This document shows positions 26,091 to 33,896 of a DNA stretch of 64,000 nucleotides, in pieces. A program made the translations under genes and the position numbers. The notes beneath the pieces are model-generated. The model had not been told where the DNA came from. It saw only the letters and a program-made list of their open reading frames with translations, and did no database searches. Where the stretch lies: positions 345,740-409,739 of the forward strand of contig AVDB01000002.1 in NCBI GenBank assembly GCA_000472185.1, read 5' to 3'. This DNA is from Rhodobacteraceae bacterium HIMB11. Its GTDB lineage: Bacteria > Pseudomonadota > Alphaproteobacteria > Rhodobacterales > Rhodobacteraceae. The stretch's first letter is position 1. Every line of letters begins with the position of its first letter.

Positions 26091-26423
26091 TTATTCCTTT
26101 GGAGGTAACGGCGTAGCGCCTGTTTCAACTCTGGTTAGCATGCCGTCAGTCTTGGTAAAGACGTACATGACAGCATCGCGCGTGCCATTAGCAGAATTTG
26201 TAATTTGATGAACAACCATGATGTCATCATTTTCGTAAAGGCATCTTATGTTTTCTGCATATGCATCTGAAAGAATAATCGCTGTAATGCGCTCTAACCA
26301 AAGGTCGGGGTCTATCACGGTACCCGTTGAATGCATGATAATTTCAATCTCAGGATCAATAATTGAGGTGAAAGCCTCTATGTCTCCTGTTTCCCAAAAC
26401 TGCTTGTATTTTTCAAAAAGCAT
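26091..26423 (-). CDS. NTF2-like (SnoaL-type) protein
   Basis: A 110-residue protein with the SnoaL-like pattern: a first helix YKQFWETGDIEAFTSIIDPE, then strands with HSTGTVI and a late DAVMYVF strand. Function unknown; likely binds or isomerises a small molecule. A repeated 43-bp element lies 43 nt upstream, as it does upstream of the gene starting at 29074. Confidence 0.65.
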   Translation of the reverse strand: MLFEKYKQFWETGDIEAFTSIIDPEIEIIMHSTGTVIDPDLWLERITAIILSDAYAENIRCLYENDDIMVVHQITNSANGTRDAVMYVFTKTDGMLTRVETGATPLPPKE

Positions 26424-26465
26424 CCGCCAAGGTCCTGTAAAATAAACTTACCGTAAATCTGAGGG

Positions 26466-26508
26466 AACCACACCATGGGTCTGTTTGACAACTTTAAAAG
26501 AGCTGAGG
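26466..26508 (-). promoter_or_regulatory. 43-bp repeated upstream element, copy 1
   Basis: Matches 29099-29141 at 39 of 43 positions. In both places it sits 25-45 nt upstream of a minus-strand start codon. Minus-strand core: TTGTCAAAC.GACCCAT.GTGTGG. Probably a promoter or operator, not a coding remnant. Confidence 0.55.
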
Positions 26509-26697
26509 TCTGCCTCTAAGTCGAACGTCAACAACGCAGTGATCAAAAATCTAAGTGCATATCCCACTCTCTGATGAATGCCCCCCGATGATCCCCATGC
26601 AGTGGGGGTTCGATGACAAGATTGGGGAAAGACTAATTGACGTATCTGTCAAACGGCGGAAGTATATCGGGTATCACAATCGATATGTTTTTAAAAA

Positions 26698-27243
26698 GTG
26701 AGTGATCACGTAATGTATTTTGCACGCGGTATAAGGGCTCCGTCATTCAGTTTAAGATCAACGGATGACACCAGGCTTAATTTAAGTGATCTAGCTGGCA
26801 AATATGGCACAGTTGTGGTGTTCATATGCAATCACTGCCCGTATGTTGTTCGTGCGTTAGAAGACATGAAATTTGAAGCTCAGGCCCTTCAAAATAAAGG
26901 AATTGAAGTCATAGCAATTTGTTCAAACGATCCGATTAAATATCCTGACGATAGCTTTGATAAGATGCAGAAATTTGCTGTGCAGAACGCATTTAATTTC
27001 CCTTATCTACATGATGAAGATCAATCTGTTGCGCGGGCATATGATGCTCAATGCACGCCAGACTTCTTTGGGTTTAATTCAGCTTTGGAGCTGGAATATC
27101 GCGGACGCCTGAATAATCGGCGTGATGGCGCCACCGGACTGTCCCGTGAACTTTACGATGCAATGATGCAAATCAAGGAAACAGGTAAAGGGCCTGATCA
27201 ACAGCTTCCCTCGATTGGATGCTCAATAAAGTGGGCGGATTAA
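26698..27243 (+). CDS. thioredoxin-fold (redoxin/AhpC-TSA-like) protein
   Basis: A 181-residue soluble protein. A thioredoxin fold is shown by VVVFICNHCPYV, with the Cys pair C44-C47 in a CNHC motif characteristic of a bacterial redoxin subgroup, and by CTPDFFGF with the cis-proline. Possibly a thiol reductase or peroxiredoxin-like enzyme. The start is uncertain: GTG at 26698 or ATG at 26713, neither with a good ribosome site. It is followed 1 nt later by the aminotransferase gene and may supply redox partners for the metabolic cluster. Confidence 0.85.
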   Translation: MSDHVMYFARGIRAPSFSLRSTDDTRLNLSDLAGKYGTVVVFICNHCPYVVRALEDMKFEAQALQNKGIEVIAICSNDPIKYPDDSFDKMQKFAVQNAFNFPYLHDEDQSVARAYDAQCTPDFFGFNSALELEYRGRLNNRRDGATGLSRELYDAMMQIKETGKGPDQQLPSIGCSIKWAD

Positions 27244-27244
27244 G

Positions 27245-28156
27245 ATGTCTAATCATATGGATTACTCAGCAGGTGCAGCTTGGATGCATGGAAAGGTCAT
27301 CCCAATTTCTGAAGCAAAAATATCAGTCTTAGATTGGGGTTTGACACGTTCTGACATTACTTATGACGTCGTCCACGTCTGGAATGGGGCTTTTTTTAGG
27401 ATAGATGATTATCTAGAACGCTTTATAACATCTATGAGTAAACTCAGGTTAGATGTTGGACTTGATAAAGAACAAATACGGTCAGCACTTATAAACCTAA
27501 TTTCTACCTCTGGATTAAAATCAGCTTACGTATCGATGGTAGCATCACGTGGCACCCCAATTATTCCAGGAACGCGCGACCCAAGGTCTTGCAAAAACCA
27601 CTTTTACGCCTGGGCTGTTCCATTCGTTTGGGTCATTCCAAAAGATGTTGCAAAACGTGGGGCACATATTTCCATTGCAAAGGAAACGAGGCGTATATCT
27701 GCACAATCAGTAGACCCCACAGTAAAAAACTATCATTGGGGTGACATGACGGCTGCATTATTTCAAGCACTTGATGACGGTTACGATACCACAGTTTTAT
27801 TGGATCAGAATGATCATATTACTGAAGGGCCAGGTTTCAATATCTTTGCTGTAATAAATGGAAAAGTTGTTACGCCTAAGTCTGGGGCGCTTGAGGGCAT
27901 TACGAGAAAAACTGTTTTTGATATTTGCAGTGAGCTGCAAATTCCGTGTTCGACAACCGATATTTCTGCGATGGCGCTGCAGAATGCTGACGAGGTATTC
28001 ACAGCGACAACTGCTGGGGGGATAGTTCCGGTGACACGCGTTAACGACTGTATTTTGGGTAATGATGCCCCCGGTGCAGTAACCCACAAAATATTAGATA
28101 CTTACTGGGATTTTCACAAACGCCCAGATTTAAACACAGACATTATCTACAAATAG
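27245..28156 (+). CDS. class IV PLP aminotransferase (branched-chain or D-amino-acid type)
   Basis: Transfers an amino group between an amino acid and a 2-oxo acid. The 303-residue protein has the fold-type IV pattern: SVLDWGLTRSDITYDVV, then the PLP lysine in DPTVKNYHW, ITEGPGFNIFAV, and a TAGGIVPVT phosphate-binding turn. It starts 1 nt after the redoxin stop. A second member of the family lies at 32981, so the cluster contains two transaminases. Substrate is unknown. Confidence 0.88.
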   Translation: MSNHMDYSAGAAWMHGKVIPISEAKISVLDWGLTRSDITYDVVHVWNGAFFRIDDYLERFITSMSKLRLDVGLDKEQIRSALINLISTSGLKSAYVSMVASRGTPIIPGTRDPRSCKNHFYAWAVPFVWVIPKDVAKRGAHISIAKETRRISAQSVDPTVKNYHWGDMTAALFQALDDGYDTTVLLDQNDHITEGPGFNIFAVINGKVVTPKSGALEGITRKTVFDICSELQIPCSTTDISAMALQNADEVFTATTAGGIVPVTRVNDCILGNDAPGAVTHKILDTYWDFHKRPDLNTDIIYK

Positions 28157-28632
28157 ATAGTGAAAAACCTAGATTAATTTAGGTATTGGCAAAACCTTAA
28201 CCGCAATTCTTTCTCACACAAAGCCTGTCATACTTGTCATAAGTAGATGATGAATATGATAGATATGACACATATGACAGCTATTGCGCCGAAAGCTGAA
28301 CTCCCTTCTTTACGATGAGACCCAGTTCAATAGGGTGCATGAGCTTGGACGACTTAACTCAGCCGTCTTCGCCTTGGGATGATCCAGACTTCAAGTTAGC
28401 AGTTTAATGTCCCATCAATATTGCGTGGTCAAATACCAAACGAGCAGTGGTAACTCAGGAATTAAAATCAAACTTGCTAATACTATGCGCTGGAATTTTC
28501 GATTTGATAAAATCCGCGTCATATAACTGAGTTAGTATCGCGAGCCATGAAATAAATAAGATGCGGCTATTTGACAGTATAACAAGCCGAGCCAACGTCG
28601 GCATGTGTTGATCCAGACTTTAAGTTGGCTGT
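28157..28632. other. gene-poor stretch with operator-like repeats and tiny frames
   Basis: Contains the TGTCATA/TATGACA inverted array (28226-28279) and a possible 22-residue peptide (28339-28407) ending DPDFKLAV. The same eight-residue ending is encoded again just before 28636, within a partial DNA repeat (about 26 bp). No full gene seen. Possibly phage-derived debris. Confidence 0.4.
28226..28279 (+). repeat. inverted array of TGTCATA / TATGACA
   Basis: Two TGTCATA-type units at 28226-28241 and two TATGACA units at 28264-28279 form an inverted repeat with 14 of 16 bases paired around a 22-nt centre. The spacing of about 9 nt between units suits a protein-binding array (operator or iteron-like) or a hairpin. 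Confidence 0.6.
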
Positions 28633-28869
28633 TTAGCCTTCCGCAGGCCGTTTAAGAATACGTTTAACGAGATAAGCTGCCGCAACGATGATTAAAAAGG
28701 GCACAATACCTAGCAACCACATACCTAGAAACCATAGTGTATGTGCTGGTCCGACGAAGTCTTTGTAATACCAAGTAACGATCAGTTTGCCCTCAGTCGC
28801 GAGTAGTGCAATCGAAATCAAAATTGGCCAAATGATAAAATGAATAATGGTACGAAAGTTAGCCGTCAC
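28633..28869 (-). CDS. small membrane protein, 78 residues
   Basis: Two predicted transmembrane segments (IIHFIIWPILISIALL and LGIVPFLIIVAAAYLV) with a short basic end RILKRPAEG. The GTG at 28869, overlapping the upstream stop by 11 nt, is taken as the start; a farther GTG at 28908 is possible. The overlap suggests co-expression with the 71-residue gene. Phage holin-like in size, but no family is recognised. Confidence 0.5.
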   Translation of the reverse strand: MTANFRTIIHFIIWPILISIALLATEGKLIVTWYYKDFVGPAHTLWFLGMWLLGIVPFLIIVAAAYLVKRILKRPAEG

Positions 28870-29074
28870 GGTATTCAGCTTTAGCGATCTTGTCTTCAAC
28901 CTGAACACAGAATGGTTGTGCAGTTGTTTGTTTTTTATTTGGGATCACAGGCCAGTGGCCATTTTGCTTTAGCCATTGCTCCCATTCGTTACGGTGATCA
29001 GGTGACAATCCAGTTTCATCATTGAACTCTTTTGCAAGCTGCTTTCGCAGTTGCATTACGCGCCGTTTATTCAT
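28859..29074 (-). CDS. small protein, 71 residues, unknown
   Basis: A soluble, basic start (MNKRRVMQLRKQLAKEF) with a Trp-containing middle. The ATG at 29074 is preceded by GGGAG 7 nt upstream, and the 43-bp repeated element lies 24 nt upstream. It overlaps the following membrane protein gene. No family recognised; such pairs occur in phage regions. Confidence 0.5.
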   Translation of the reverse strand: MNKRRVMQLRKQLAKEFNDETGLSPDHRNEWEQWLKQNGHWPVIPNKKQTTAQPFCVQVEDKIAKAEYRDG

Positions 29075-29098
29075 TTTCAAACTCCCTGACGCAGAGTG

Positions 29099-29141
29099 AA
29101 CCACACTATGGGTCCGTTTGACAATTTTAAAATAGCTGAGG
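29099..29141 (-). promoter_or_regulatory. 43-bp repeated upstream element, copy 2
   Basis: Partner of 26466-26508, placed just upstream of the gene starting at 29074. The remaining stretch to 29529 has no supported gene, only two hairpins. Confidence 0.55.
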
Positions 29142-29344
29142 CGCTGTCACTTGAAGGCCTAAAACAAATGCGACTGCGATCCAAGGCGCGACAGTGGTCA
29201 GGGTGAGGATGAGGCAAGTGCGTGACATAACAGAAAGCCCCATCCTCTGAGACTACAATGCTAAGGAAAAAACATTGTACTCATTGGTACGGCTTGGTTC
29301 CGAAATGAGATCAATCAGTACACTGCGGCACAATCGCACAAAGA

Positions 29345-29368
29345 AAAAGCCCCGCTAAAAGCGAGGCC
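29345..29368 (-). terminator. hairpin with T run (minus strand)
   Basis: GCCTCGC, TTTTA loop, GCGGGGC, then TTTTTC on the minus strand. No gene is seen directly upstream on that strand, so it may be a leftover from phage DNA. Confidence 0.5.
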
Positions 29369-29480
29369 AAGTTATCAACAGGGAGAAGGGGAATATGAAC
29401 CCCAATGGTAATCGTTGATGCGCTTCACATACCGCAAAAAATTGCGACATCAATGCGACAAAGTGTAAACTAAAATAGAA

Positions 29481-29510
29481 AAGAAGTGCCAGCCGTAGCT
29501 AACACTTCTT
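29481..29510 (-). terminator. inverted repeat, possible terminator
   Basis: Perfect 8-bp arms aagaagtg and cacttctt with an inner AGC/GCT pair; a T-rich stretch follows on the minus strand. Confidence 0.45.
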
Positions 29511-29592
29511 CACCTTCTCCCTGTCGAACTTGGCCGACTTAGGGCGAACCGTACTTGATGGCGCAAACAAATCAAGAAAAAAGGAACTTTAC

Positions 29593-29757
29593 ATGGACAA
29601 CCGTGAAAATCGGGCGGCTGCATCTTTCGAGGTGCGGGCTGTCGATGACGTGACGGTCAGCGTCGAAGGCTACGCGGCTGTTATCAATCTGACAACTAAT
29701 TTGTTTATACTGGTAGTTTCTGTCGTAGAAAAAAGTGAGGCCAATGCTGAACATTGA
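29593..29757 (+). pseudogene. HK97-type prohead protease, N-terminal fragment
   Basis: Encodes only 54 residues, MDNRENRAAASFEVRAV, then VEGYAAVINL, which match the start of phage prohead maturation proteases (normally about 180-220 residues). After TTNLF the sequence leaves the family and stops. AAGGA precedes the ATG. A clear prophage remnant inside element 2. Confidence 0.6.
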
Positions 29758-29986
29758 AAAAGGCGCACTGACCCCACCGTATCGCTGCGTGAAAAGATAG
29801 AGATGAGGATCACATCAGCGATTTAATTACTCATTCGCACATACGCCTATGCGCCATGGGTAAGTCTTCTGTCGCCTGTAGTTTTAGCCGTTGGATCGAA
29901 CCATTCTTTCTGGCGTTCCCTCGTGTTGACTGACGGCACTCTAACACAACAATCGAAAATCACCAAATCAGCATAAAGATCACAGC

Positions 29987-30235
29987 ATGATCGAACAAAT
30001 ACTATCCAGCGTCACTGAACTGGCTACGTCGTGGCTGGACAGCAAACCGCAGCAAAAACTTCTCGAAACGGAAATAAAAAAGAAGCAGCTCACAGGTGAA
30101 ATTGACTGGGAACTGGAAGCAATTCCTTCGGCTCAAAATAGCTGGAAGGATGAACTATGGACGATTGTGTTCGTGTGCATTCTTGCTGCTAATTTTGTTC
30201 CCTCTCTGGGGGCGCCATTTTCCAAAATTAAGTAA
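29987..30235 (+). CDS. holin-like phage protein, probably truncated
   Basis: 82 residues. The N-terminal helical part plus NSWKDELWTIVFVCILAANFVP resembles the start of three-TM phage holins, which are normally 130-150 residues; only one membrane segment is left. Likely a decayed lysis gene next to the prohead protease fragment. A function as a short membrane protein cannot be excluded. Confidence 0.45.
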   Translation: MIEQILSSVTELATSWLDSKPQQKLLETEIKKKQLTGEIDWELEAIPSAQNSWKDELWTIVFVCILAANFVPSLGAPFSKIK

Positions 30236-30322
30236 CTGTAATAAAAAAATAATTTCAAAAGATCGTATTGGGTACGATTATGGGTACATTTTATTGTTAC
30301 GTTATAAGCTGTGATTATTCCC

Positions 30323-30402
30323 TCGCGCGCGTGCGCGACCTTGTGCTTTATGCGTGTTTTGCCGCGTGCCCGCGCGCGAGCCTTGCTTCCCGCTGTCTTT
30401 GC
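30323..30402 (+). repeat. CG-rich alternating repeat, copy B
   Basis: Same orientation as 22759-22838, with the same tcgcgcgcgtgcgcgacc start and gctgtctt end. It lies in the gene-free stretch 30236-30545 just before the metabolic cluster, where nothing else was seen. Confidence 0.7.
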
Positions 30403-30545
30403 ACCTGTGCGTAAAGTTGAGCTCTTAATGTGTCCGTGACACAAAAATTAATCGAGAACTACATGCTAAATTTACTTCCCCAACGATTTAAATCGAATAA
30501 GCTCAAACATGAGAAAATACGAGCTGAGTAAGTAAGGTATTATCA

Positions 30546-31478
30546 GTGGAATTTCCGAGATTTGATCTAAGCAAGTTCGAAAATGCATCTGGCGCAGAGC
30601 GAAGGCAGCTCAGTGTAGCTTTGGACACCATTTGCAGTGAAACAGGTTTTGTGATCCTCGAGGGACATGGTGTCCCCGAAGAGATGATTGAGCAGCAGTG
30701 GAGTATAATTAATTACTTCTTTGATGCCCCAAGTAGTGTCAAAGAAAAGGTCAAAGTACCTTACAGTGGTTACCCCTATGGTTGGATTGGGCCTGATCAA
30801 GAAGCTTTAGCCGCGTCGAAGGGAGAATTAACCCCGCCCGATTTGAAGGAAAGCTTTAACGGTGGGCCGCTATTTGTGCCTGAAAAAATCCAAGATCAGT
30901 CCGCCCACGATTTTTGTTATCAACCGACGTTGTGGCCGGATGTCATTGATTTTCAGAATGTTTGGGAGAGCTACTATGCTGAAATGGAAAGGTTAGCACA
31001 ACGCGTTATGTCAGCCTTTGCTGAAGCTCTCGGGCTTGAAAACTCGTATTTCGACAATTTCATTGATCATCCAATATCTGCACTCAGAGCGTTGCATTAC
31101 CCAGCTACTAAATCGGTATTAGAAAAACAGCAGCGAGCTGGGGCGCATACAGATTACGGATCATTGACGATCTTGCTTCCACAAGAGGGGACCTCTGGTC
31201 TACAGATCAAGCATGGTGATGATTGGATTGATGTGCCAGCACCTAAAAATTGTTTTGTCATAAACATTGGTGATTTAATGGAGCTTTGGACTGGTGGGCG
31301 TTGGGTATCCACGCTTCATAGGGTGGTAGCAAAACCAGATCAGGCAGCGCGCAAAAGTATTGCCTATTTTCACCAGCCAAACTGGGATGCTGTCATTAAA
31401 CCAATGCAAGGTCCCGATTACGAAGAAGTAGTCTCTGGCCCGTATCTAATGAGCAAATTCAAAAGTACAAACCTGTGA
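30546..31478 (+). CDS. isopenicillin-N-synthase-family 2-oxoglutarate/Fe(II) oxygenase
   Basis: A 310-residue non-haem iron oxygenase. The iron ligands are His201 and Asp203 (AHTDYGSL) and His258 (TLHRVV), and RKS at 269-271 would bind 2-oxoglutarate. The N-terminal DIOX_N part (GFVILEGHGVPEE) is intact. The family hydroxylates or cyclises amino-acid-derived substrates, or makes ethylene. First gene of a plus-strand set with a hydratase-like enzyme, an ATC-hydrolase-like protein and an aminotransferase. Substrate unknown. Confidence 0.9.
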   Translation: MEFPRFDLSKFENASGAERRQLSVALDTICSETGFVILEGHGVPEEMIEQQWSIINYFFDAPSSVKEKVKVPYSGYPYGWIGPDQEALAASKGELTPPDLKESFNGGPLFVPEKIQDQSAHDFCYQPTLWPDVIDFQNVWESYYAEMERLAQRVMSAFAEALGLENSYFDNFIDHPISALRALHYPATKSVLEKQQRAGAHTDYGSLTILLPQEGTSGLQIKHGDDWIDVPAPKNCFVINIGDLMELWTGGRWVSTLHRVVAKPDQAARKSIAYFHQPNWDAVIKPMQGPDYEEVVSGPYLMSKFKSTNL

Positions 31479-31577
31479 TGTGATTAACGTGCCGAAAATA
31501 AGCGGTATCCAAAACACTCTTGTCTGGACAAACTGCATTTTACTAATCTGAAAATTGTCAATTATCGGGAGTTAAAG

Positions 31578-32366
31578 ATGAATATCGATCAAATTGCAGC
31601 TGAAATTCATAAAGCTATTTTGAATCGCGAGCAGATCACTCCATTCACCGATCGTGATATGTCGTTATCCAGCGCCAATGCTTATAAAGTTTCGACAAAA
31701 CTTTGCGAGTTAAGAAGTTGGCAAGTAAACGGCCGTAAGATTGGTTTCACAAACCGCTCGATTTGGCCAATTTATGGGGTTGATCAACCAATGTGGGGCT
31801 CGATGAGCAACAACTCGATTAGCTACGCAAAAAATGGAATGCCGTTGATTAAACTTTCCGATTACTGTGAGCCGAGGATTGAGCCAGAAATTGTAGTGTG
31901 TTTCGCTTCTACGCCTCCTTTGCGCGCCACGGAAGAACAGATTGCTAAAAGTATTGCTTGGGTAGCGCCAGGGTTTGAAATAGTGGATTCAATTTATCCT
32001 GGTTGGAAATTTAATATTCCCGACACGATCGCAGCAGGAGGCCTGCATGGTCAATTAGTTGTAGGTGAAAAAGTGATAGATACCAATGACTTAAGAGAAA
32101 AATTAATCGATCAGAAAGTAATCTTATGCTGTGATAATAAAGTAGTTGAAGAAGGAAGTGGCGGTAATGTCCTAGATGGACCCATTTCTGCACTGAAGCA
32201 TCTATTGGATGGTATTTCCGCAGAACCATCTGAAGTTTCTGTTAAGGCTGGTGACATAGTCACTACTGGTACTTTGACCGATGCAAAGCCCTTGCGCGTT
32301 GGCCAAACTTGGAATGGCAAATATTCGGGCATAATTAATTCTTCGCTATCTGTTGAGATCGTTTAA
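31578..32366 (+). CDS. 2-keto-4-pentenoate hydratase-like (FAH superfamily) enzyme
   Basis: A 262-residue protein of the MhpD/FAH group. The metal-binding EPEI (Glu102, Glu104) is in RIEPEIVV, followed by GFEIVDS and a late DGPISALKHL, TTGTLTDAKPL signature. Family members hydrate 2-hydroxypenta-2,4-dienoates or decarboxylate oxalocrotonate; some hydrolyse acylpyruvates. GGGAG precedes the ATG. Its place after the oxygenase suggests it handles a 2-oxo acid product. Confidence 0.85.
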   Translation: MNIDQIAAEIHKAILNREQITPFTDRDMSLSSANAYKVSTKLCELRSWQVNGRKIGFTNRSIWPIYGVDQPMWGSMSNNSISYAKNGMPLIKLSDYCEPRIEPEIVVCFASTPPLRATEEQIAKSIAWVAPGFEIVDSIYPGWKFNIPDTIAAGGLHGQLVVGEKVIDTNDLREKLIDQKVILCCDNKVVEEGSGGNVLDGPISALKHLLDGISAEPSEVSVKAGDIVTTGTLTDAKPLRVGQTWNGKYSGIINSSLSVEIV

Positions 32367-32411
32367 TATCGTGAAATATGTGAAAATGATACCATCAGAA
32401 GAGATGTTGAA

Positions 32412-32906
32412 ATGCCTACTGAGAAAAAAACAATCCCCGATATATCAAGCGTTTCAATCTTTGCACGCAGGTATATCGAAGCTGTAATTTTGAAGAATGT
32501 TTTTGATGAAATAAGTAATAAATTTGGGATCAAAGCGGCGGAAGAAATTATTGGTAAAGCATGTTCAAACTCTGCGATAGCTCATGGGATTGCGATGGCG
32601 GATGTATTGGAGAAAAAACCTGATTTGAGCGATTTTGCTGATATATTGCCCAACTGGACCAAAGAAGAAGCATTGGAAATAGAAGTGTTGGATGAAGCTG
32701 CTGCTGTTATGAATTTCAATGTCACGCGATGTCGTTATGCCGAAATGTATGAAGAAATGGGGCTAAAAGATATTGGTCATTTACTGAGCTGCAGTCGAGA
32801 TGCAGATTTTTGTAAAGGGTATAATTCAGAGATTAAGTTTGAGCGCACACAAACAATAATGAAAGGAGCAAAATATTGTGACTTTCGTTTGAAATTAGAA
32901 AGATAG
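32412..32906 (+). CDS. L-2-amino-thiazoline-4-carboxylate hydrolase family protein
   Basis: A 164-residue protein of the ATC hydrolase family (PF14196), recognised by FNVTRCRYAEMYEEMG, SCSRDADF, RTQTIMKGAKYCDF. ATC hydrolase opens 2-aminothiazoline-4-carboxylate to S- or N-carbamoyl-cysteine in bacterial cysteine production; most family members are uncharacterised. The conserved cysteines are present. In the cluster it hints at a sulfur- or nitrogen-containing ring substrate, which is inference. Confidence 0.8.
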   Translation: MPTEKKTIPDISSVSIFARRYIEAVILKNVFDEISNKFGIKAAEEIIGKACSNSAIAHGIAMADVLEKKPDLSDFADILPNWTKEEALEIEVLDEAAAVMNFNVTRCRYAEMYEEMGLKDIGHLLSCSRDADFCKGYNSEIKFERTQTIMKGAKYCDFRLKLER

Positions 32907-32916
32907 TCTTGGGTAT

Positions 32917-32948
32917 CTCGGTTTGCTAAAATTTTCCAAGAAACCGAG
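32917..32948 (+). promoter_or_regulatory. 8-bp inverted repeat upstream of aminotransferase
   Basis: Arms ctcggttt and aaaccgag are separated by 16 nt in the 74-nt gap before the aminotransferase gene. Could be an operator or a hairpin; no T tract follows. Confidence 0.4.
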
Positions 32949-32980
32949 CGATCCATGTCATCCGAAAAAGGACAAGTTTA

Positions 32981-33838
32981 ATGGCAACCGGAAATAATAT
33001 TCTCACATATTTTAACGGCACATGGCATAAAGGGAACGTTCCAATTATTAATGCTGCTGATCACGGCGCTTGGCTTGGTTCAAATGTATTCGATGGTGCC
33101 AGGTATTTTAATGGCGTCGCGCCAGATCTACTCGCTCACTGTCAAAGGGTAAATAATTCCGCAAAAGCTTTAATGCTTAGGCCGAGTGTTGAAGCGAATG
33201 ATATGGTTGAAATCATTTGGGAGGGATTGAAGCAATATGAGGCAGACGCAGCAGTTTATATTCGTCCAATGTATTGGGCGATTGATGGTGATTTAACAGC
33301 GATTGTTCCAAATCAAGAGTCTGTTGGTTTTGCCATTTGTCTCGAGCAAATACCACTAGCCCCCGAAAGCAAAACTGTGAGCTTAACCAAAACTAAGTTT
33401 AGACGCCCTGTGCTTGAGGATGCTGTTGTAAATGCCAAAGCTGGGTGCCTGTATCCAAATAATGCTCGAATGCTTGTGGAAGCGAGATCGAAGGGTTTCA
33501 GCAACGCTCTGGTTACGGATGCTATGGGTAACGTTGCAGAAACAGCTACCGCCAATATTTTCATGGTGAAAGATGGCGAAGTCTTCACTCCGATACCTAA
33601 TGGAACATTCTTATCTGGGATAACTCGTGCTAGGCATATTTTAAACATGAACGCTGCAGGGATTAAAGTTCACGAAATAGTGCTCACATACGCTGACTTT
33701 GAGTCCGCAGATGAAATCTTTATGTCTGGGAATATGAACAAAGTAACCGCAGTTACTGCGTTTGAAGATTTTCAATTTCAGATCGGTTCAGTAACCAAAA
33801 AAGTGCGTGATTTATATTGGGATTGGGCAATGTCTTGA
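32981..33838 (+). CDS. branched-chain aminotransferase-like class IV aminotransferase
   Basis: A 285-residue fold-type IV PLP enzyme: an IlvE-like N-terminal strand NILTYFNGTWHKG, HGAWLGSNVFDGAR, the PLP lysine in VVNAKAGCLYPNN, NVAETATANIFMV, and FLSGITRARHI. It is the second transaminase of the cluster and differs clearly from the 303-residue one. Probably acts on an amino or oxo acid made by the neighbouring enzymes. The chromosomal ilvE would be elsewhere. Confidence 0.88.
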   Translation: MATGNNILTYFNGTWHKGNVPIINAADHGAWLGSNVFDGARYFNGVAPDLLAHCQRVNNSAKALMLRPSVEANDMVEIIWEGLKQYEADAAVYIRPMYWAIDGDLTAIVPNQESVGFAICLEQIPLAPESKTVSLTKTKFRRPVLEDAVVNAKAGCLYPNNARMLVEARSKGFSNALVTDAMGNVAETATANIFMVKDGEVFTPIPNGTFLSGITRARHILNMNAAGIKVHEIVLTYADFESADEIFMSGNMNKVTAVTAFEDFQFQIGSVTKKVRDLYWDWAMS

Positions 33839-33896
33839 TGCGCAACTCAATTGTCTGGCAGTCTCATCGATCACAACCCTGAACAAATTTTGTAGT

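Noticed and set aside
26475..26519. Short plus-strand peptide MGLFDNFK..., and a similar one at 29108
   Set aside because: Both frames lie in the 43-bp element that precedes minus-strand genes; they end at different places and have no ribosome site, so a regulatory element is more likely.
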